Source: Nocardiopsis gilva YIM 90087 | GTDB taxonomy: Bacteria; Actinomycetota; Actinomycetes; Streptosporangiales; Streptosporangiaceae | Direction: 5' to 3' | Assembly (NCBI RefSeq): GCF_002263495.1 | Contig: NZ_CP022753.1 | Span: 5,208,001 to 5,272,000 of the forward strand | DNA length: 64,000 nt | Shown: positions 16,922 through 30,441 of the stretch, piece by piece | Layout of the letters: every line of letters starts with the position of its first letter | Numbering within the stretch: the stretch's first letter is position 1 | Notes under the pieces: model-generated | Told to the model about the DNA's origin: nothing | Seen by the model: only the letters and a program-made list of their open reading frames with translations | Database searches by the model: none | Translations under genes and position numbers: made by a program

Positions 16922-17413
16922 TCAGGACTGCCAGATCGTCCCCGGCGGCAGGGACTCCAGCCACGACAGGAATCCCGTGAGGGCGCTCTCGCTCATCGCG
17001 ATCTCATAGACCGGCTCTTTGGGGTCGGTCCCGTCCTCGGCCGACCACCCCACCTCGATGACGACCAGATCCGAGGTGAGCTCGGCGAGGTCGCGGGGCG
17101 TGGGCACGCGACGCCCCATAATGACGAGACCGCGGCGCGACAGCTCCGCTGTCGGCCGCGGCCACAAAGAGAAGATGCGGTACCAGCGCAGTTCCTCGCT
17201 CCCGTAGCGCCCGAACCCGATGCGCCAGGGCGCCGGATCATCACCGGCACCGGTCCGCAGATAACACTCGACGGCACCGCCCCCGCGCTCCAGGACAAAC
17301 CTGCGCACGGTCACGGCGACCAGCCCCAGAAGGGCCAGCACGAGGAGGGCGAAGAACAGCCACTCCGCGATCTGAAACCACGCTTGGCCGAACAGCTGCG
17401 CCCCCACTCTCAT
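16922..17413 (-). CDS. DUF2550 membrane-anchored protein
   Basis: Actinobacterial protein of unknown function commonly found just after atpC. Seen: 163 aa with one N-terminal transmembrane helix (EWLFFALLVLALLGLVAVTV) and a cytosolic domain with VECYLRTG, WRIGFGRYGSEELRWYRIFSL and GRRVPTPRD. It starts 11 bases after atpC, so it is probably the last gene of the ATP synthase operon. Confidence 0.8.
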   Translation of the reverse strand: MRVGAQLFGQAWFQIAEWLFFALLVLALLGLVAVTVRRFVLERGGGAVECYLRTGAGDDPAPWRIGFGRYGSEELRWYRIFSLWPRPTAELSRRGLVIMGRRVPTPRDLAELTSDLVVIEVGWSAEDGTDPKEPVYEIAMSESALTGFLSWLESLPPGTIWQS

Positions 17414-17424
17414 GTCCCCGGGCC

Positions 17425-17832
17425 TCAGGCCGCCTTGCCCGCGGCCTCCAGGCGGCTGCGCGCACGCGCGGCGCGCGCCTGAGCCTCGGTGTCCTCCGGG
17501 CCGACGCCACCGGACTCCACGTCGCTCAGCGCCTGGCGCGCCCGTTCGACGTCGACGTCCTCGGCGAGCTCAGCGGTCTCGGCGAGGATCGAGACCCGGT
17601 CGTCGTCGGACACGGAGATGTACCCACCGTGCGCCGCCGCGCGGACCTCACCGGTCTCCCGGCCACCGAGAATGCGGACGACCGACCCCGGCGCCAGAAG
17701 AGCCAGCACCGGCACGTGCCCGGGCTGCACACCGATCTCGCCGTCGATGGTCTTGGCGATGACCATGTCGCCCTCGCCCGCCCACACCTCGTGCTCGGGG
17801 GAGACGATCTCGACGTAAAGCTTCTTCGACAC
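17425..17832 (-). CDS. atpC: ATP synthase F1 epsilon subunit
   Basis: Central-stalk subunit that couples F1 to the c-ring and modulates ATPase activity. Seen: 135 aa, YVEIVSPEHEVWAGEGDMVIA, GEIGVQPGHVPVLALLAPG and AAHGGYISV of the beta-sandwich, then a helical C-terminal part rich in Ala/Arg/Glu. GTG 17832 is chosen because AAGGAG sits nine bases upstream; another in-frame GTG at 17838 is too close to it. Confidence 0.92.
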   Translation of the reverse strand: MSKKLYVEIVSPEHEVWAGEGDMVIAKTIDGEIGVQPGHVPVLALLAPGSVVRILGGRETGEVRAAAHGGYISVSDDDRVSILAETAELAEDVDVERARQALSDVESGGVGPEDTEAQARAARARSRLEAAGKAA

Positions 17833-17908
17833 TGCCACAAACTCCTTCGGCTCGCGGGCGGTTTCGACGGGAGCGGGCGCCGCCCGAGCGCCCGCTCCCC
17901 ACCGTGAA

Positions 17909-20274
<2,366 letters not shown>

Positions 20275-20277
20275 GGG

Positions 20278-21927
<1,650 letters not shown>

Positions 21928-22008
21928 CTCACGTATGTCCTTGCTCTCCTTGGCGCCGAATTCCCGCGGCGCCGTGCGTGCTTGCGTTGCGTCGTGTCGT
22001 CTGTAGCG

Positions 22009-22818
22009 TCAACCGGCGAGGCGCCGCCGAACCTCGGCGATGCGCCCTGCCACGGTGCCGTCGATGACCTCATCGCCCACGCGGATGGAGAGCCCACCCA
22101 CGATCTCCGGGACGATTTCGATGTTCAGGTGGATGGTCCGGCCGTACACCCGCGTCAAGACGTCCTGCAAACGGGACTGCTGGTCGGCGCTGAGCGCCAC
22201 CGCCGTGCGCACCACAGCGATGTAGCGCTGCGCACGCTCGGCGACCAGCTGCCCGAAGTGCTCCAGACCCTGTTCCAGGGTACGGCCCCTGGGACGGGTG
22301 ACGGCCTCGGTGACCAGGGCAAGCGTCGCCGCGGAGACCTTGCCCGAGAGCAGGTTCTCCAACAGCGTACGCCGGTGCTCCACCGCGACGCCTTCGGAGG
22401 TGAGGGCGGACCGCAGTTCCGGCTCGGAGGCGACGATCCGGTCGAACCGGAAGAGCTCGTCCTCCAGCTCGTCGAGCCGCTGCTCGCCCTCGACGCCGGC
22501 CATCGTCGCGTAGACCGCCATCCGCTCGATGGCGTCCACCAGGTCGCGCGGTGTGGACCACGCCGCCTGGACGACGTCGCTGACCACGATGACCGTGGTC
22601 GGCGACACCTTCGGCTCCAGGAGCTCGCCCATCAGACCGGACTTGGCCTCCGCCGGGTTGGCGGGGTCGGCCAGCCACCGACGCAGGGAGTGCTCCTGGC
22701 CGAGGAGCGCCACGACCTCGAAGAGCTCGTGGCCCAGCGTCGGGGCGTTGGCCGACGGCAGAACGCCGTCGAGGCGCTCGGTCACGTGCTCCAGCGACGT
22801 ACGGCTGATACCCCGCAT
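22009..22818 (-). CDS. atpH: ATP synthase F1 delta subunit
   Basis: Peripheral-stalk subunit linking F1 to subunit b. Seen: 269 aa, longer than the about 180 aa of E. coli but typical for actinobacteria. The conserved C-terminal RTAVALSADQQSRLQDVLTRVYGR and VGGLSIRVGDEVIDGTVAGRIAEVRR identify the family. Its ATG overlaps the atpF stop by one base (TGATG), so the pair is translationally coupled. Confidence 0.94.
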   Translation of the reverse strand: MRGISRTSLEHVTERLDGVLPSANAPTLGHELFEVVALLGQEHSLRRWLADPANPAEAKSGLMGELLEPKVSPTTVIVVSDVVQAAWSTPRDLVDAIERMAVYATMAGVEGEQRLDELEDELFRFDRIVASEPELRSALTSEGVAVEHRRTLLENLLSGKVSAATLALVTEAVTRPRGRTLEQGLEHFGQLVAERAQRYIAVVRTAVALSADQQSRLQDVLTRVYGRTIHLNIEIVPEIVGGLSIRVGDEVIDGTVAGRIAEVRRRLAG

Positions 22819-23357
22819 CAGCGCACCTCGGCCTGCTGGGCGCTTTCGGCCTGCTCCAGCTCCGCCAGGAACCGGTCGATGACGCGGTTCTGTGCGGCGC
22901 TGTCCTGGAGCGTCTCACCGACGATGCGCTCGGCGAGGTCGGTGGAGAGCGTGCCGATCTCGGCCCGCAGCTGCGTGAACGCGTGCTGCCGGTCGGCCTC
23001 GATCTGCGCGTGCCCCGCGTCGATGATGCGACGGGCCTCCACCTGCGCCTCTTCGCGCGCCTCGGCGATGATCGCCGCGCGCTGCTCCTTCGCCTTCTCC
23101 AGCTCGGCGGCGTACTGGCGGTGCGCCTCCTCGAGCTTCTCGCGGTACTGCTGGCGAGCTTCCTCCGCCTCAGCCTCGGCCTTCTTGGCCCGCTCGATGC
23201 CACCCTCGATCTGGTTGGCACGCTCATCCAGGGCGGCCATCAGCTTCGGCCAGTACTTGTAGACGACGCCCAGGATGAGGAGGAAGGCGATGAGACCGAA
23301 GGTGAACTCGTCCCAGTGAATCCTGAGAATGTTCTGTTGTTCGGCTGCCGAGATCAT
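22818..23357 (-). CDS. atpF: ATP synthase F0 b subunit
   Basis: Membrane-anchored peripheral stalk. Seen: 179 aa with one N-terminal transmembrane helix (FTFGLIAFLLILGVVYKYW), then a long charged coiled coil rich in Glu/Ala/Arg. ATG 23357 is preferred because AAGGGG lies nine bases upstream; ATG 23366 directly abuts it. Confidence 0.94.
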   Translation of the reverse strand: MISAAEQQNILRIHWDEFTFGLIAFLLILGVVYKYWPKLMAALDERANQIEGGIERAKKAEAEAEEARQQYREKLEEAHRQYAAELEKAKEQRAAIIAEAREEAQVEARRIIDAGHAQIEADRQHAFTQLRAEIGTLSTDLAERIVGETLQDSAAQNRVIDRFLAELEQAESAQQAEVR

Positions 23358-23398
23358 GGCTGGCATCCCCTTCGCGTTCGGTTAACCGATGGACGTGG

Positions 23399-23623
<225 letters not shown>

Positions 23624-23703
23624 TCAGATAAGCCGACGGTCTGTCGATTCCGTCGAACTGACGTGAATTACCGGAATGGGGTCGTAAAGCGCGCGCACCG
23701 CGA

Positions 23704-24555
23704 TTAGTGCGCACCCTCCATGGCCTCACCGATGTAAATAGAGGCCAGCAGGACGAAAACGTAGGCCTGGACGGCCATGATGAACAGCTCGAAAACCGTG
23801 AACACCAGGAAGCCGACCAATGCGAGACCCGAGTAGCCGACGGAGATCGCACCGAAGAGCGGCCCCATGGGCGAGGTCGGGTTGAACATGTACCAGCCGG
23901 CCGCAGCGAACACGGCCAGCAGCAGGTGGCCCGCGAACATGGTCGCGAAAAGTCGAATGGCGTGGGTGGCCGGGCGGACGACGAAGTTGGACAGCGCCTC
24001 GATCGGCACCACCACGGGGAGAATCCACCACGGAACCCCGCTGGGAACCAGTCGGGCCTTGACGTGTCCGCCGAAGCCGTGCCGACGGATGCCAACCCCG
24101 TTCCACAGAATGAAGATCGTGAGCGCGAACACCGCGGGGAAGGCGAGGTTGGAGTTGACCGGCAACTGCAGGCCGGGGATGAGGCCCATGACGTTCATCG
24201 AGAAGATGAACAGGAACAGGGTCACCATCAGCGGGAGGAACTTGTCGCCCTCTTTGCCCATGGTCGTGCGGGTGATCTGGTCCCGGATGAAGAAGACCAG
24301 CAGCTCGGCCAGGCTTTGGCCGCGGCCGGGGACGACCTTGGACCTGCGGGTCGTGAAGAACCAGAATGCCGCTGCCACCAGCAGCGCGACCGCCAGAAGC
24401 AGCAGGTACTTGGTAATCCCGGACGTCCCCGGAAGACCGAAGTCGACCCACGGCGCGGGGAAGAAGAGGCCCGTACTGGGAGCTTCGAATCCGCATCCGG
24501 TGCCGAAGATGTGACAGCCTTCCTCGGCGGCGGCGCTGTACACGTCAGCACTCAC
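23704..24555 (-). CDS. atpB: ATP synthase F0 a subunit
   Basis: Stator channel subunit. Seen: 283 aa with several transmembrane helices. The essential Arg is in SNFVVRPATHAIRLFATMFAGH and a C-terminal helix VQAYVFVLLASIYIGEA follows. GTG 24555 has AAAGGA about seven bases upstream. The open frame starts further up at 24585 but has no ribosome binding site there. Confidence 0.94.
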   Translation of the reverse strand: MSADVYSAAAEEGCHIFGTGCGFEAPSTGLFFPAPWVDFGLPGTSGITKYLLLLAVALLVAAAFWFFTTRRSKVVPGRGQSLAELLVFFIRDQITRTTMGKEGDKFLPLMVTLFLFIFSMNVMGLIPGLQLPVNSNLAFPAVFALTIFILWNGVGIRRHGFGGHVKARLVPSGVPWWILPVVVPIEALSNFVVRPATHAIRLFATMFAGHLLLAVFAAAGWYMFNPTSPMGPLFGAISVGYSGLALVGFLVFTVFELFIMAVQAYVFVLLASIYIGEAMEGAH

Positions 24556-24648
24556 GGCGAATCCTTTCGTCGTGACGCAACTCAATCCTCGATGTGTAGG
24601 GCGGTACCACGCCGCTCTCGGGGAGCCGCGCGCTACCGGGCTGGACGG

Positions 24649-24867
24649 TCAGGACCGGACGTACTGGGTGATGATCAGGTAGATCGCGGCAACCAGGCCC
24701 AGCAGCAGGCCGATGGGCAGGAACAGCGCCTCGTAGCCGAGTGCCCGGTCCACTAACCAGCCCGCACCACCCCAGAAGGCCAAGCCCCCCAGCAGATACG
24801 AGATGATCGTGACTCCGCTGGCGCGCGATGGTGTCTTGCCTTCGCCCGCGCCTGGACGGTCGTTCAT
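24649..24867 (-). CDS. AtpZ/AtpI-type small membrane protein
   Basis: Seen: 72 aa, a hydrophilic start (MNDRPGAGEGKTPS) and two transmembrane helices around GGLAFWGGAGWLVDRALG and IGLLLGLVAAIYLIITQYV. This G-x-G-x-L-DR-LG arrangement is typical of AtpZ-like proteins encoded ahead of atpB, which are linked to assembly or Mg2+/Ca2+ handling. ATG 24867 has GGAG four bases upstream. Confidence 0.75.
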   Translation of the reverse strand: MNDRPGAGEGKTPSRASGVTIISYLLGGLAFWGGAGWLVDRALGYEALFLPIGLLLGLVAAIYLIITQYVRS

Positions 24868-24927
24868 CTCGCTCCGGAAGATAGCAGTAGGTGAATACAG
24901 TGCGCACACCACCCCGGCTACGCGGGG

Positions 24928-25353
24928 TCACCGCTGTTCCTCGACGGGCTCGGCGTCCGAAACCGGCTCCACATACGGACGTTTCACCCGCATACTCATG
25001 AACGCGTGCCCAGAGAGCCACGCGATGACGCATGCCAACGTCGTCAGTGCGAGCACGTTGCTGTCGAAAGCCGTCGTGCCCTTGAAGAGGATCAGTGCCG
25101 CCGCAAGGATCCCGACCTTCGTGGTGTAGACCAAGAAGGCTACCGGCAGCAGCAACTCCGGCCGCCGCTCCCCCGTCCACGCAATGATGACAGCGGAGAC
25201 GGCGAAGAAGACGATGACCAGCAGGGTGCCGAGAACAGCACCGATGAGTCCATGCGTACCCGCGATCGCGAACGCGACGATCATCGCGATCAGGCCGACG
25301 ACGGCGGTGGGAATCGCGGCGCCACGGAGGACCCGGGCGTCGTGTTCCTGCAT
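24928..25353 (-). CDS. atpI: ATP synthase protein I-like membrane protein
   Basis: First gene of the ATP synthase operon by position. Seen: 141 aa with four hydrophobic segments (TAVVGLIAMIVAFAIAG, LIGAVLGTLLVIVFFAVSAV, LLLPVAFLVYTTKVGILAAAL, LTTLACVIAWLSGHAF) and a polar C terminus. Actinobacterial AtpI homologues share this layout and position; the function proposed for AtpI is c-ring assembly. Sequence similarity to enterobacterial AtpI is low, so the name rests partly on context. Confidence 0.7.
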   Translation of the reverse strand: MQEHDARVLRGAAIPTAVVGLIAMIVAFAIAGTHGLIGAVLGTLLVIVFFAVSAVIIAWTGERRPELLLPVAFLVYTTKVGILAAALILFKGTTAFDSNVLALTTLACVIAWLSGHAFMSMRVKRPYVEPVSDAEPVEEQR

Positions 25354-25544
25354 TGAGGCTCCGGTGGATGTTCAGTGGGGTGCTTGCTCGTGAAAGCTAT
25401 CACAAGGATTTCGGCGCTCGTCCCTGGGTGACCTTTACGCGCGTCTTACACCCGCGAAATGTCCCTGTTTCACCGGATTTCAGGGCTCTCTGTAAGCTAT
25501 CTCACCGGATCGGCATAGCACCATCCGCATAGTTTGTCGTGCGT

Positions 25545-26753
25545 TCACGCGTCGTTCATCGTCTCGGACGCCGAGCGCGATCGTTCCTTCGCGACCGAAA
25601 TGTGATCTTTTGTGCTGGAGCGCTTCTGCTGCCGACGACGCCGACGGCGCAGCCGCGGCAGGGTGATCAGGCCTACGGCACAGAGCGCTACCAATGTGGT
25701 CACGGTCAGGATCATCACCGGCTGGTCGAACACGGCGAGTGACACCGAGGCGAACGCGATGATCGCCGCCCACAGGTACATCAGCAGCACGGCCCGCGCG
25801 TGCGAATGGCCGAGTTCCAGCAGGCGGTGGTGGAGGTGCTTCTTGTCCGGGGCGAACGGCGACTTGCCCGCCAGCGTCCGGCGGACCACCGCGAGCACCA
25901 GGTCGGCCAGCGGCAGCGCGATCACCAGCAGCGGGAGCAGGACCGGGAGGAAGACCACCAGGCCGTGGTGGACGCCGACCGCGCCGTCCTGCCCGCTGTT
26001 CGCCGCGGTGTTGGCGTCGAACTGGCCGGTCACGGTGATGGTGATCGAGGTCAGCAGCAGCCCGAGCAGCATCGACCCGGTGTCGCCCATGAACACGCGG
26101 GCCGGATTGAAGTTGTGCAGCAGGAACCCGATGCAGACCCCGGCGAGGATGATCGCGATCATCGCGGGGTAGGACTGCCGCTCGAAGCCCTGGTCGACCG
26201 CGGCCACGTAGTAGTAGGCGAAGAAGGCGAACGCCGAGATCGCCACGATGCCGGCCGCCAGGCCGTCGAGTCCGTCGGCGAAGTTGACCGCGTTGATCGT
26301 GACCACGATCAGCAGGACCGAGATCACCGCGCCGAGCCACGGCCCCAGCGAGAGCGTCGTCCCGGGTAAGGGCAGCCACAGCAGCTGCACGCCCATCGAC
26401 ACGAGGATCCCGGCCGCGGCGACCTGACCGGCCAGCTTGGGGATGGGCCCCATCCCCCACCGGTCGTCGACGATGCCGATGACCGTGATCAGCCCACCGG
26501 CCAGCAGCAGCGCCATCCAGGTGTTGTAGACGAACACTTCCTGCAGGTGCGGAAGCTTGGCCGAGATCAGCAGCGCCGCGGCGAAGCCGCCGTAGATGGC
26601 GATCCCGCCCAGCCGCGGGATGGGCTCGCTGTGCACGTCGCGATCGCGGACCGGCGGAACCGCACCGAAGGTGATGGCCGCACGCCGGACGAAAGGGGTC
26701 AGCAGATAGGTGACCGCCACAGCGATGACGAAGGTGAGCGCGTACTCACGCAC
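25545..26753 (-). CDS. wecA: WecA/TagO-type undecaprenyl-phosphate sugar-1-phosphate transferase
   Basis: Integral membrane enzyme that starts synthesis of a cell-wall glycopolymer by moving a HexNAc-1-phosphate (probably GlcNAc) to undecaprenyl phosphate. Seen: 402 aa, about eleven transmembrane helices, catalytic motifs PRLGGIAIYGG, INAVNFADGLDGLA and NPARVFMGDTGSM, and DKKHLHHRLLELGHSHARAV, the polyprenyl-phosphate-transferase HHR loop. GTG 26753 has GAGGA seven bases upstream. The C terminus is a basic tail. Located between atpI and tsaC, as in Streptomyces. Confidence 0.88.
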   Translation of the reverse strand: MREYALTFVIAVAVTYLLTPFVRRAAITFGAVPPVRDRDVHSEPIPRLGGIAIYGGFAAALLISAKLPHLQEVFVYNTWMALLLAGGLITVIGIVDDRWGMGPIPKLAGQVAAAGILVSMGVQLLWLPLPGTTLSLGPWLGAVISVLLIVVTINAVNFADGLDGLAAGIVAISAFAFFAYYYVAAVDQGFERQSYPAMIAIILAGVCIGFLLHNFNPARVFMGDTGSMLLGLLLTSITITVTGQFDANTAANSGQDGAVGVHHGLVVFLPVLLPLLVIALPLADLVLAVVRRTLAGKSPFAPDKKHLHHRLLELGHSHARAVLLMYLWAAIIAFASVSLAVFDQPVMILTVTTLVALCAVGLITLPRLRRRRRRQQKRSSTKDHISVAKERSRSASETMNDA

Positions 26754-26893
26754 GACGTGTCCTCGAAGCCTTTCGTTTCCTCGACTCGGCGGGTACGGCC
26801 GGGAACCCCGGTGTACGCGGCCGTTAGGGGGTGTTCCTTGCGAACCTAGCACTCTCGCGGGTGCCCGGTGCCGCCTACGGACCCGGCACGGCG

Positions 26894-27715
26894 TTATTCG
26901 ACGGGATTCCCGGAGGACGTGGGACCGTCCGGCTTCCCGGTGCGCTCCGACTCCGCGCCGCCGTGGGGCTCCTCCGCCCGGTCCGCGGCCGTGGTGTCGC
27001 CCCCGTCCGCCGTGGCGGACTCCTCCTCCGTGGCCTGCTCGGACTCCGCAACCGCGGGCTTGGGCTTGACCTCGCCGATCACCGTGCCGCACACGGCGCG
27101 CAGCCGCTCGACGGGGATGGCCCCGCTGCGCAGCACGCGGGGAACAGCGTAGGTCAGGTCGACGATGGTCGACGGCGTGGCGTCGCTGCTGCCCGGCCCG
27201 CCGTCGAGGTAGACGGCGACGCTGTCGCCGAGCTGTTCGGCCGCCTCCGCCGCGGTGGTCGCGGCCGGCTGCCCGGAGATGTTGGCGCTGCTCACCGCCA
27301 TGGGCCCGACCTCCTTGAGGAGTTCGAGCGCGACCGGGTCCATCGGCATGCGCACCGCCACCGTGCCCTTGGTGTCACCGAGGTCCCAGGACAGGCTCGG
27401 GGTCGCGGTGCAGACGATAGTGAGGGGGCCGGGCCAGAACTCCTCGATGAGGTCCTGGCCGTGCGCGCCGAGGTCGTCGATCAGCGCCTGCGCCGCCCGG
27501 ACCGAGCCGACGAGGACCGGCGGCGGCATGTCGCGGCCGCGGCCCTTGGCGTTGAGCAGGGAGGCGACCGCGCTCGGACTGAACGCGTCGGTGCCGATCC
27601 CGTAGACGGTGTCGGTGGGCAGCACCACCAGCTCGCCGCGGCGCACGCAGGACGCGGCGTCGGCGACGCCGTCCTTGCGCTTCGCGTCGTCGGCGCAGTC
27701 GTAGCTGCGGCTCAT
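26894..27715 (-). CDS. tsaC: L-threonylcarbamoyladenylate synthase (YrdC/Sua5 family)
   Basis: Makes threonylcarbamoyl-AMP from threonine, bicarbonate and ATP for the t6A37 modification of tRNA. Seen: 273 aa; the YrdC domain covers about residues 10-205 with ELVVLPTDTVYGIGTDAFS, KGRGRDMPPPVLVGS, FWPGPLTIV and VSSANISGQPA. A 65-residue low-complexity acidic tail (EQATEEESATADGG) follows in place of a Sua5 domain. ATG 27715 has GGTGAT upstream; an ATG at 27739 lacks a ribosome binding site. Confidence 0.88.
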   Translation of the reverse strand: MSRSYDCADDAKRKDGVADAASCVRRGELVVLPTDTVYGIGTDAFSPSAVASLLNAKGRGRDMPPPVLVGSVRAAQALIDDLGAHGQDLIEEFWPGPLTIVCTATPSLSWDLGDTKGTVAVRMPMDPVALELLKEVGPMAVSSANISGQPAATTAAEAAEQLGDSVAVYLDGGPGSSDATPSTIVDLTYAVPRVLRSGAIPVERLRAVCGTVIGEVKPKPAVAESEQATEEESATADGGDTTAADRAEEPHGGAESERTGKPDGPTSSGNPVE

Positions 27716-27766
27716 CTGTGGATCACCATTCCAATCCATCTGCGGACGTGCGTCATGGCGGCGGAT

Positions 27767-28624
27767 CTAGTCGTCCGCTCTGCGCATGACCACGAAACGA
27801 TCCCGGTGCGCGAGGTCCTTGCGGTTGCGGACGTCGCGCCACCCCGCTTCCTCGGGGAAGAGGTGGGGGATGTCGATGCCCTGGCCGTCGCCGTGTTCGA
27901 TCGCCATGGCGCCCCCGGCGCGCAGCAGGCGGCGGCCGACCCCTTCGAGCTCTCGGATCATGTCGAGGCCATCAGTGCCCGACCAGAGCGCGGGACCGGG
28001 GTCGTAGTCGCGGACCTCGGGCGGGATCTGGCCGGAGTCGTCGGTGGGGACGTAGGGGGGGTTGGTGATGAGCAGGTCGACGCTGCAGTCGAGCTCGGGC
28101 AGGGCGCTGAGCATGTCGGCCTGGTGCGCGGTGACGCGGTCGCCGTGCCCGCTGTTGGAGATGTTGCGCTTGGCCCAGGCCAGCGCGTCGGAGTCGATCT
28201 CCACCGCGTGCACGCGCGAGCGCGGCACCTCCTGGGCGATGGAGATGGCGATGGCGCCGGATCCGGTGCCGAGGTCGACGACGAGGGGATCGGCGACGTC
28301 CATGGCGCGCAGGGTGTCGATCGCCCAGCCGACCATGATCTCGGTCTCCGGGCGGGGCACGAACACACCGGGGCCGACCTGCAGTTCCTGGTAGCGGAAG
28401 TAGGCGCGTCCGGTGATGTGCTGCAGGGGTTCGCGCGCCTCGCGGCGGGCGACGCACTCCCAGTACAGGGCGTCGAAGTCGGAGTCGGGAACCTGGTGCA
28501 GCTCTCCTCGACGAACGCCGTGCACAAACGCCGCGAGTTCCTCGGCGTCGGTGCGAGGCGAGGCTACACCCGCCTCGGCCAGCCTCAGCGTGGCCCGCGC
28601 GACCTCGTCGAGCAGGAAGTTCAT
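27767..28624 (-). CDS. prmC: release factor N5-glutamine methyltransferase
   Basis: Methylates the Gln of the GGQ motif in release factors. Seen: 285 aa, an N-terminal helical substrate-binding domain, then a SAM-dependent methyltransferase domain with [15 protein letters not shown] and the catalytic ITNPPYVP motif. Start ATG overlaps the prfA stop (ATGA), so methyltransferase and substrate are coupled. Confidence 0.93.
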   Translation of the reverse strand: MNFLLDEVARATLRLAEAGVASPRTDAEELAAFVHGVRRGELHQVPDSDFDALYWECVARREAREPLQHITGRAYFRYQELQVGPGVFVPRPETEIMVGWAIDTLRAMDVADPLVVDLGTGSGAIAISIAQEVPRSRVHAVEIDSDALAWAKRNISNSGHGDRVTAHQADMLSALPELDCSVDLLITNPPYVPTDDSGQIPPEVRDYDPGPALWSGTDGLDMIRELEGVGRRLLRAGGAMAIEHGDGQGIDIPHLFPEEAGWRDVRNRKDLAHRDRFVVMRRADD

Positions 28625-29688
28625 GACTGCGCCTGCTCCAGCCTTTCCTTGGTGTCGGCGTCGATGAGCGCCTGCAGCACACCGCCCAGTTCCCCGTCGA
28701 GGACCTGGTCGAGGTTGTAGGCCTTGAAGCCGACCCGGTGGTCGGAGATCCGATTCTCCGGGAAATTGTAGGTGCGGATCCGCTCCGAGCGGTCGACCGT
28801 GCGCACCTGGCTCTTGCGCTCCGCGGCGGCCTCGGCATCGGCGGCGGCTTGGGCCTCGGCGTACAGCCGGGCGCGGAGGATCCGCAGCGCCTGCTCCTTG
28901 TTCTGCAGCTGGCTCTTCTCGTTCTGGCACGAGACGACGATGCCGGAGGGCAGGTGGGTGATTCGGACGGCGGAGTCGGTGGTGTTGACGCTCTGTCCGC
29001 CGGGGCCGGAGGAACGGTAGACGTCGATGCGCAGGTCGTTGTCGTTGATCTCGACCTCGACCTCTTCGGCCTCGGGGACCACCAGGACGCCGGCGGCGGA
29101 GGTGTGGATGCGCCCCTGGGACTCGGTGACCGGGACGCGCTGGACGCGGTGCACGCCGCCCTCGAACTTGAGCTGCGGCCACACGCCCTGGCCGGGCTCG
29201 GGGGTGCCCCGGTTCTTGAAGGCGATGGTGATGTCCTTGTACCCGCCGAGGTCGGAGGCGGTGGCGTCGATGATCTCGGTCTTCCACCCCTGCCGCTCGG
29301 CGTAGCGCAGGTACATCCGCACCAGGTCGCCGGCGAACAGGGCAGACTCCTCACCGCCCTCACCGGCCTTGACCTCCATGATGAGGTCCTTGTCGTCGGC
29401 GGGGTCGCGCGGGACGAGCAGCACGCGCAGACGCTCGGTCAGCCGCTCCTTCTCCGCGGTAAGCTCCTTGGCTTCCTCGGCGAAGGCAGGGTCCTCGGCG
29501 GCGAGCTCTTGGGCGGCGTCGATGTCGCTCTCGACCTGGTTGAGCTCGCGGTAGGCGGAGATGATGGGCGTGAGCTGGGAGTACCGCTTGCCCAGACGGC
29601 GCGCCTGGCCCTGGTCCGCGTGCACGGCAGGGTCGGCGAGCTGCTGCTCCAGCTCGTAGTACTCACCCAGAAGGTCGTCCAGCTTCAC
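28621..29688 (-). CDS. prfA: peptide chain release factor 1
   Basis: Terminates translation at UAA/UAG. Seen: 355 aa, the catalytic loop [20 protein letters not shown] with GGQ, and a PxT-type decoding region upstream ([16 protein letters not shown]). Downstream prmC methylates this protein's GGQ Gln. Full family length. Confidence 0.96.
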   Translation of the reverse strand: MKLDDLLGEYYELEQQLADPAVHADQGQARRLGKRYSQLTPIISAYRELNQVESDIDAAQELAAEDPAFAEEAKELTAEKERLTERLRVLLVPRDPADDKDLIMEVKAGEGGEESALFAGDLVRMYLRYAERQGWKTEIIDATASDLGGYKDITIAFKNRGTPEPGQGVWPQLKFEGGVHRVQRVPVTESQGRIHTSAAGVLVVPEAEEVEVEINDNDLRIDVYRSSGPGGQSVNTTDSAVRITHLPSGIVVSCQNEKSQLQNKEQALRILRARLYAEAQAAADAEAAAERKSQVRTVDRSERIRTYNFPENRISDHRVGFKAYNLDQVLDGELGGVLQALIDADTKERLEQAQS

Positions 29689-29829
29689 GTTTCGTCCTCA
29701 TCGTCAGCGTCGATGGTCGCCCGGTGCACTCCCCGCGTACAGGTGTGGGGCGCGGTCTCGTCGAACCTAGTGCCGCGGCTCCGGTCGCATGCCCTTGTGC
29801 GGGCGCGACCGGAGCCGCCGGGGCAGACG

Positions 29830-30039
29830 CTACTTGCGCTTGCCGAAGCGCTGCTCGAAGCGGGCGACCCGGCCGCCGGTGTCCATGATCTTCTGCTTGC
29901 CCGTGTAGAACGGGTGGCAGGCGGAGCAGATGTCCGCACGGACCTTGCCCTCCGTGACGGTGCTGCGGGTCACAAAGCTGTTGCCGCAGGTGCAGGTCAC
30001 CTCGGTGACAACGTACTCGGGGTGGATGTCGGCCTTCAC
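29830..30039 (-). CDS. rpmE: 50S ribosomal protein L31 (zinc-containing form)
   Basis: Large-subunit bridge protein. Seen: 69 aa, starting GTG with AGGAG six bases upstream. Four Cys (VTCTCGN and [15 protein letters not shown]) give the C+ zinc-binding form, as opposed to the Zur-regulated C- paralogue. Full length; basic C terminus. Confidence 0.95.
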   Translation of the reverse strand: MKADIHPEYVVTEVTCTCGNSFVTRSTVTEGKVRADICSACHPFYTGKQKIMDTGGRVARFEQRFGKRK

Positions 30040-30441
30040 GTGGATCTCCTCGCTAGGGCGGTCGCCGGACGCATGCCGATGGTGGTCGCTGCGAAGAACG
30101 AGGTTCCCCGCGTGGGCGGGGAGCACCGAATGGCCTGCGCGAACCGGTACCGCGACGGTCACATGACCTGGGATGGCCCCCGCACGTACGGGGGCGATTC
30201 TTCCTCTACCAGTCTGCCAGACCTTCAACCCCGAACCGACCAGCCGCTATTCCCGCCACGCGGTGAGAGGCGCCGCATGGCGCGCTGATGTGGGCGCACT
30301 CGACCGCCCCGACCGTCGCCCGGCCCCCGCCCCCGGCTCGGATCGCCGCGGGGCGCGTGTGCGTGCGTGAGGCCGCGAACGCGAAACGGCCCGCTCTCAC
30401 ATGCGTGAGAGCGGGCCGTCCGTGTGCGGGCTTTCGCGGGG
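30040..30441. other. intergenic region between rho and rpmE
   Basis: About 400 bases without a credible gene. It holds the rpmE promoter region on the - strand and a hairpin at 30388-30417 just after rho. An open frame crossing the region is GC-biased noise. Confidence 0.5.
30388..30417 (-). terminator. hairpin after rho
   Basis: A 13-bp perfect stem (30388-30400 with 30405-30417) with a 4-base loop lies 25 bases downstream of the rho stop in the sense of transcription. The downstream T-tract is weak (GTTTCG). Confidence 0.7.
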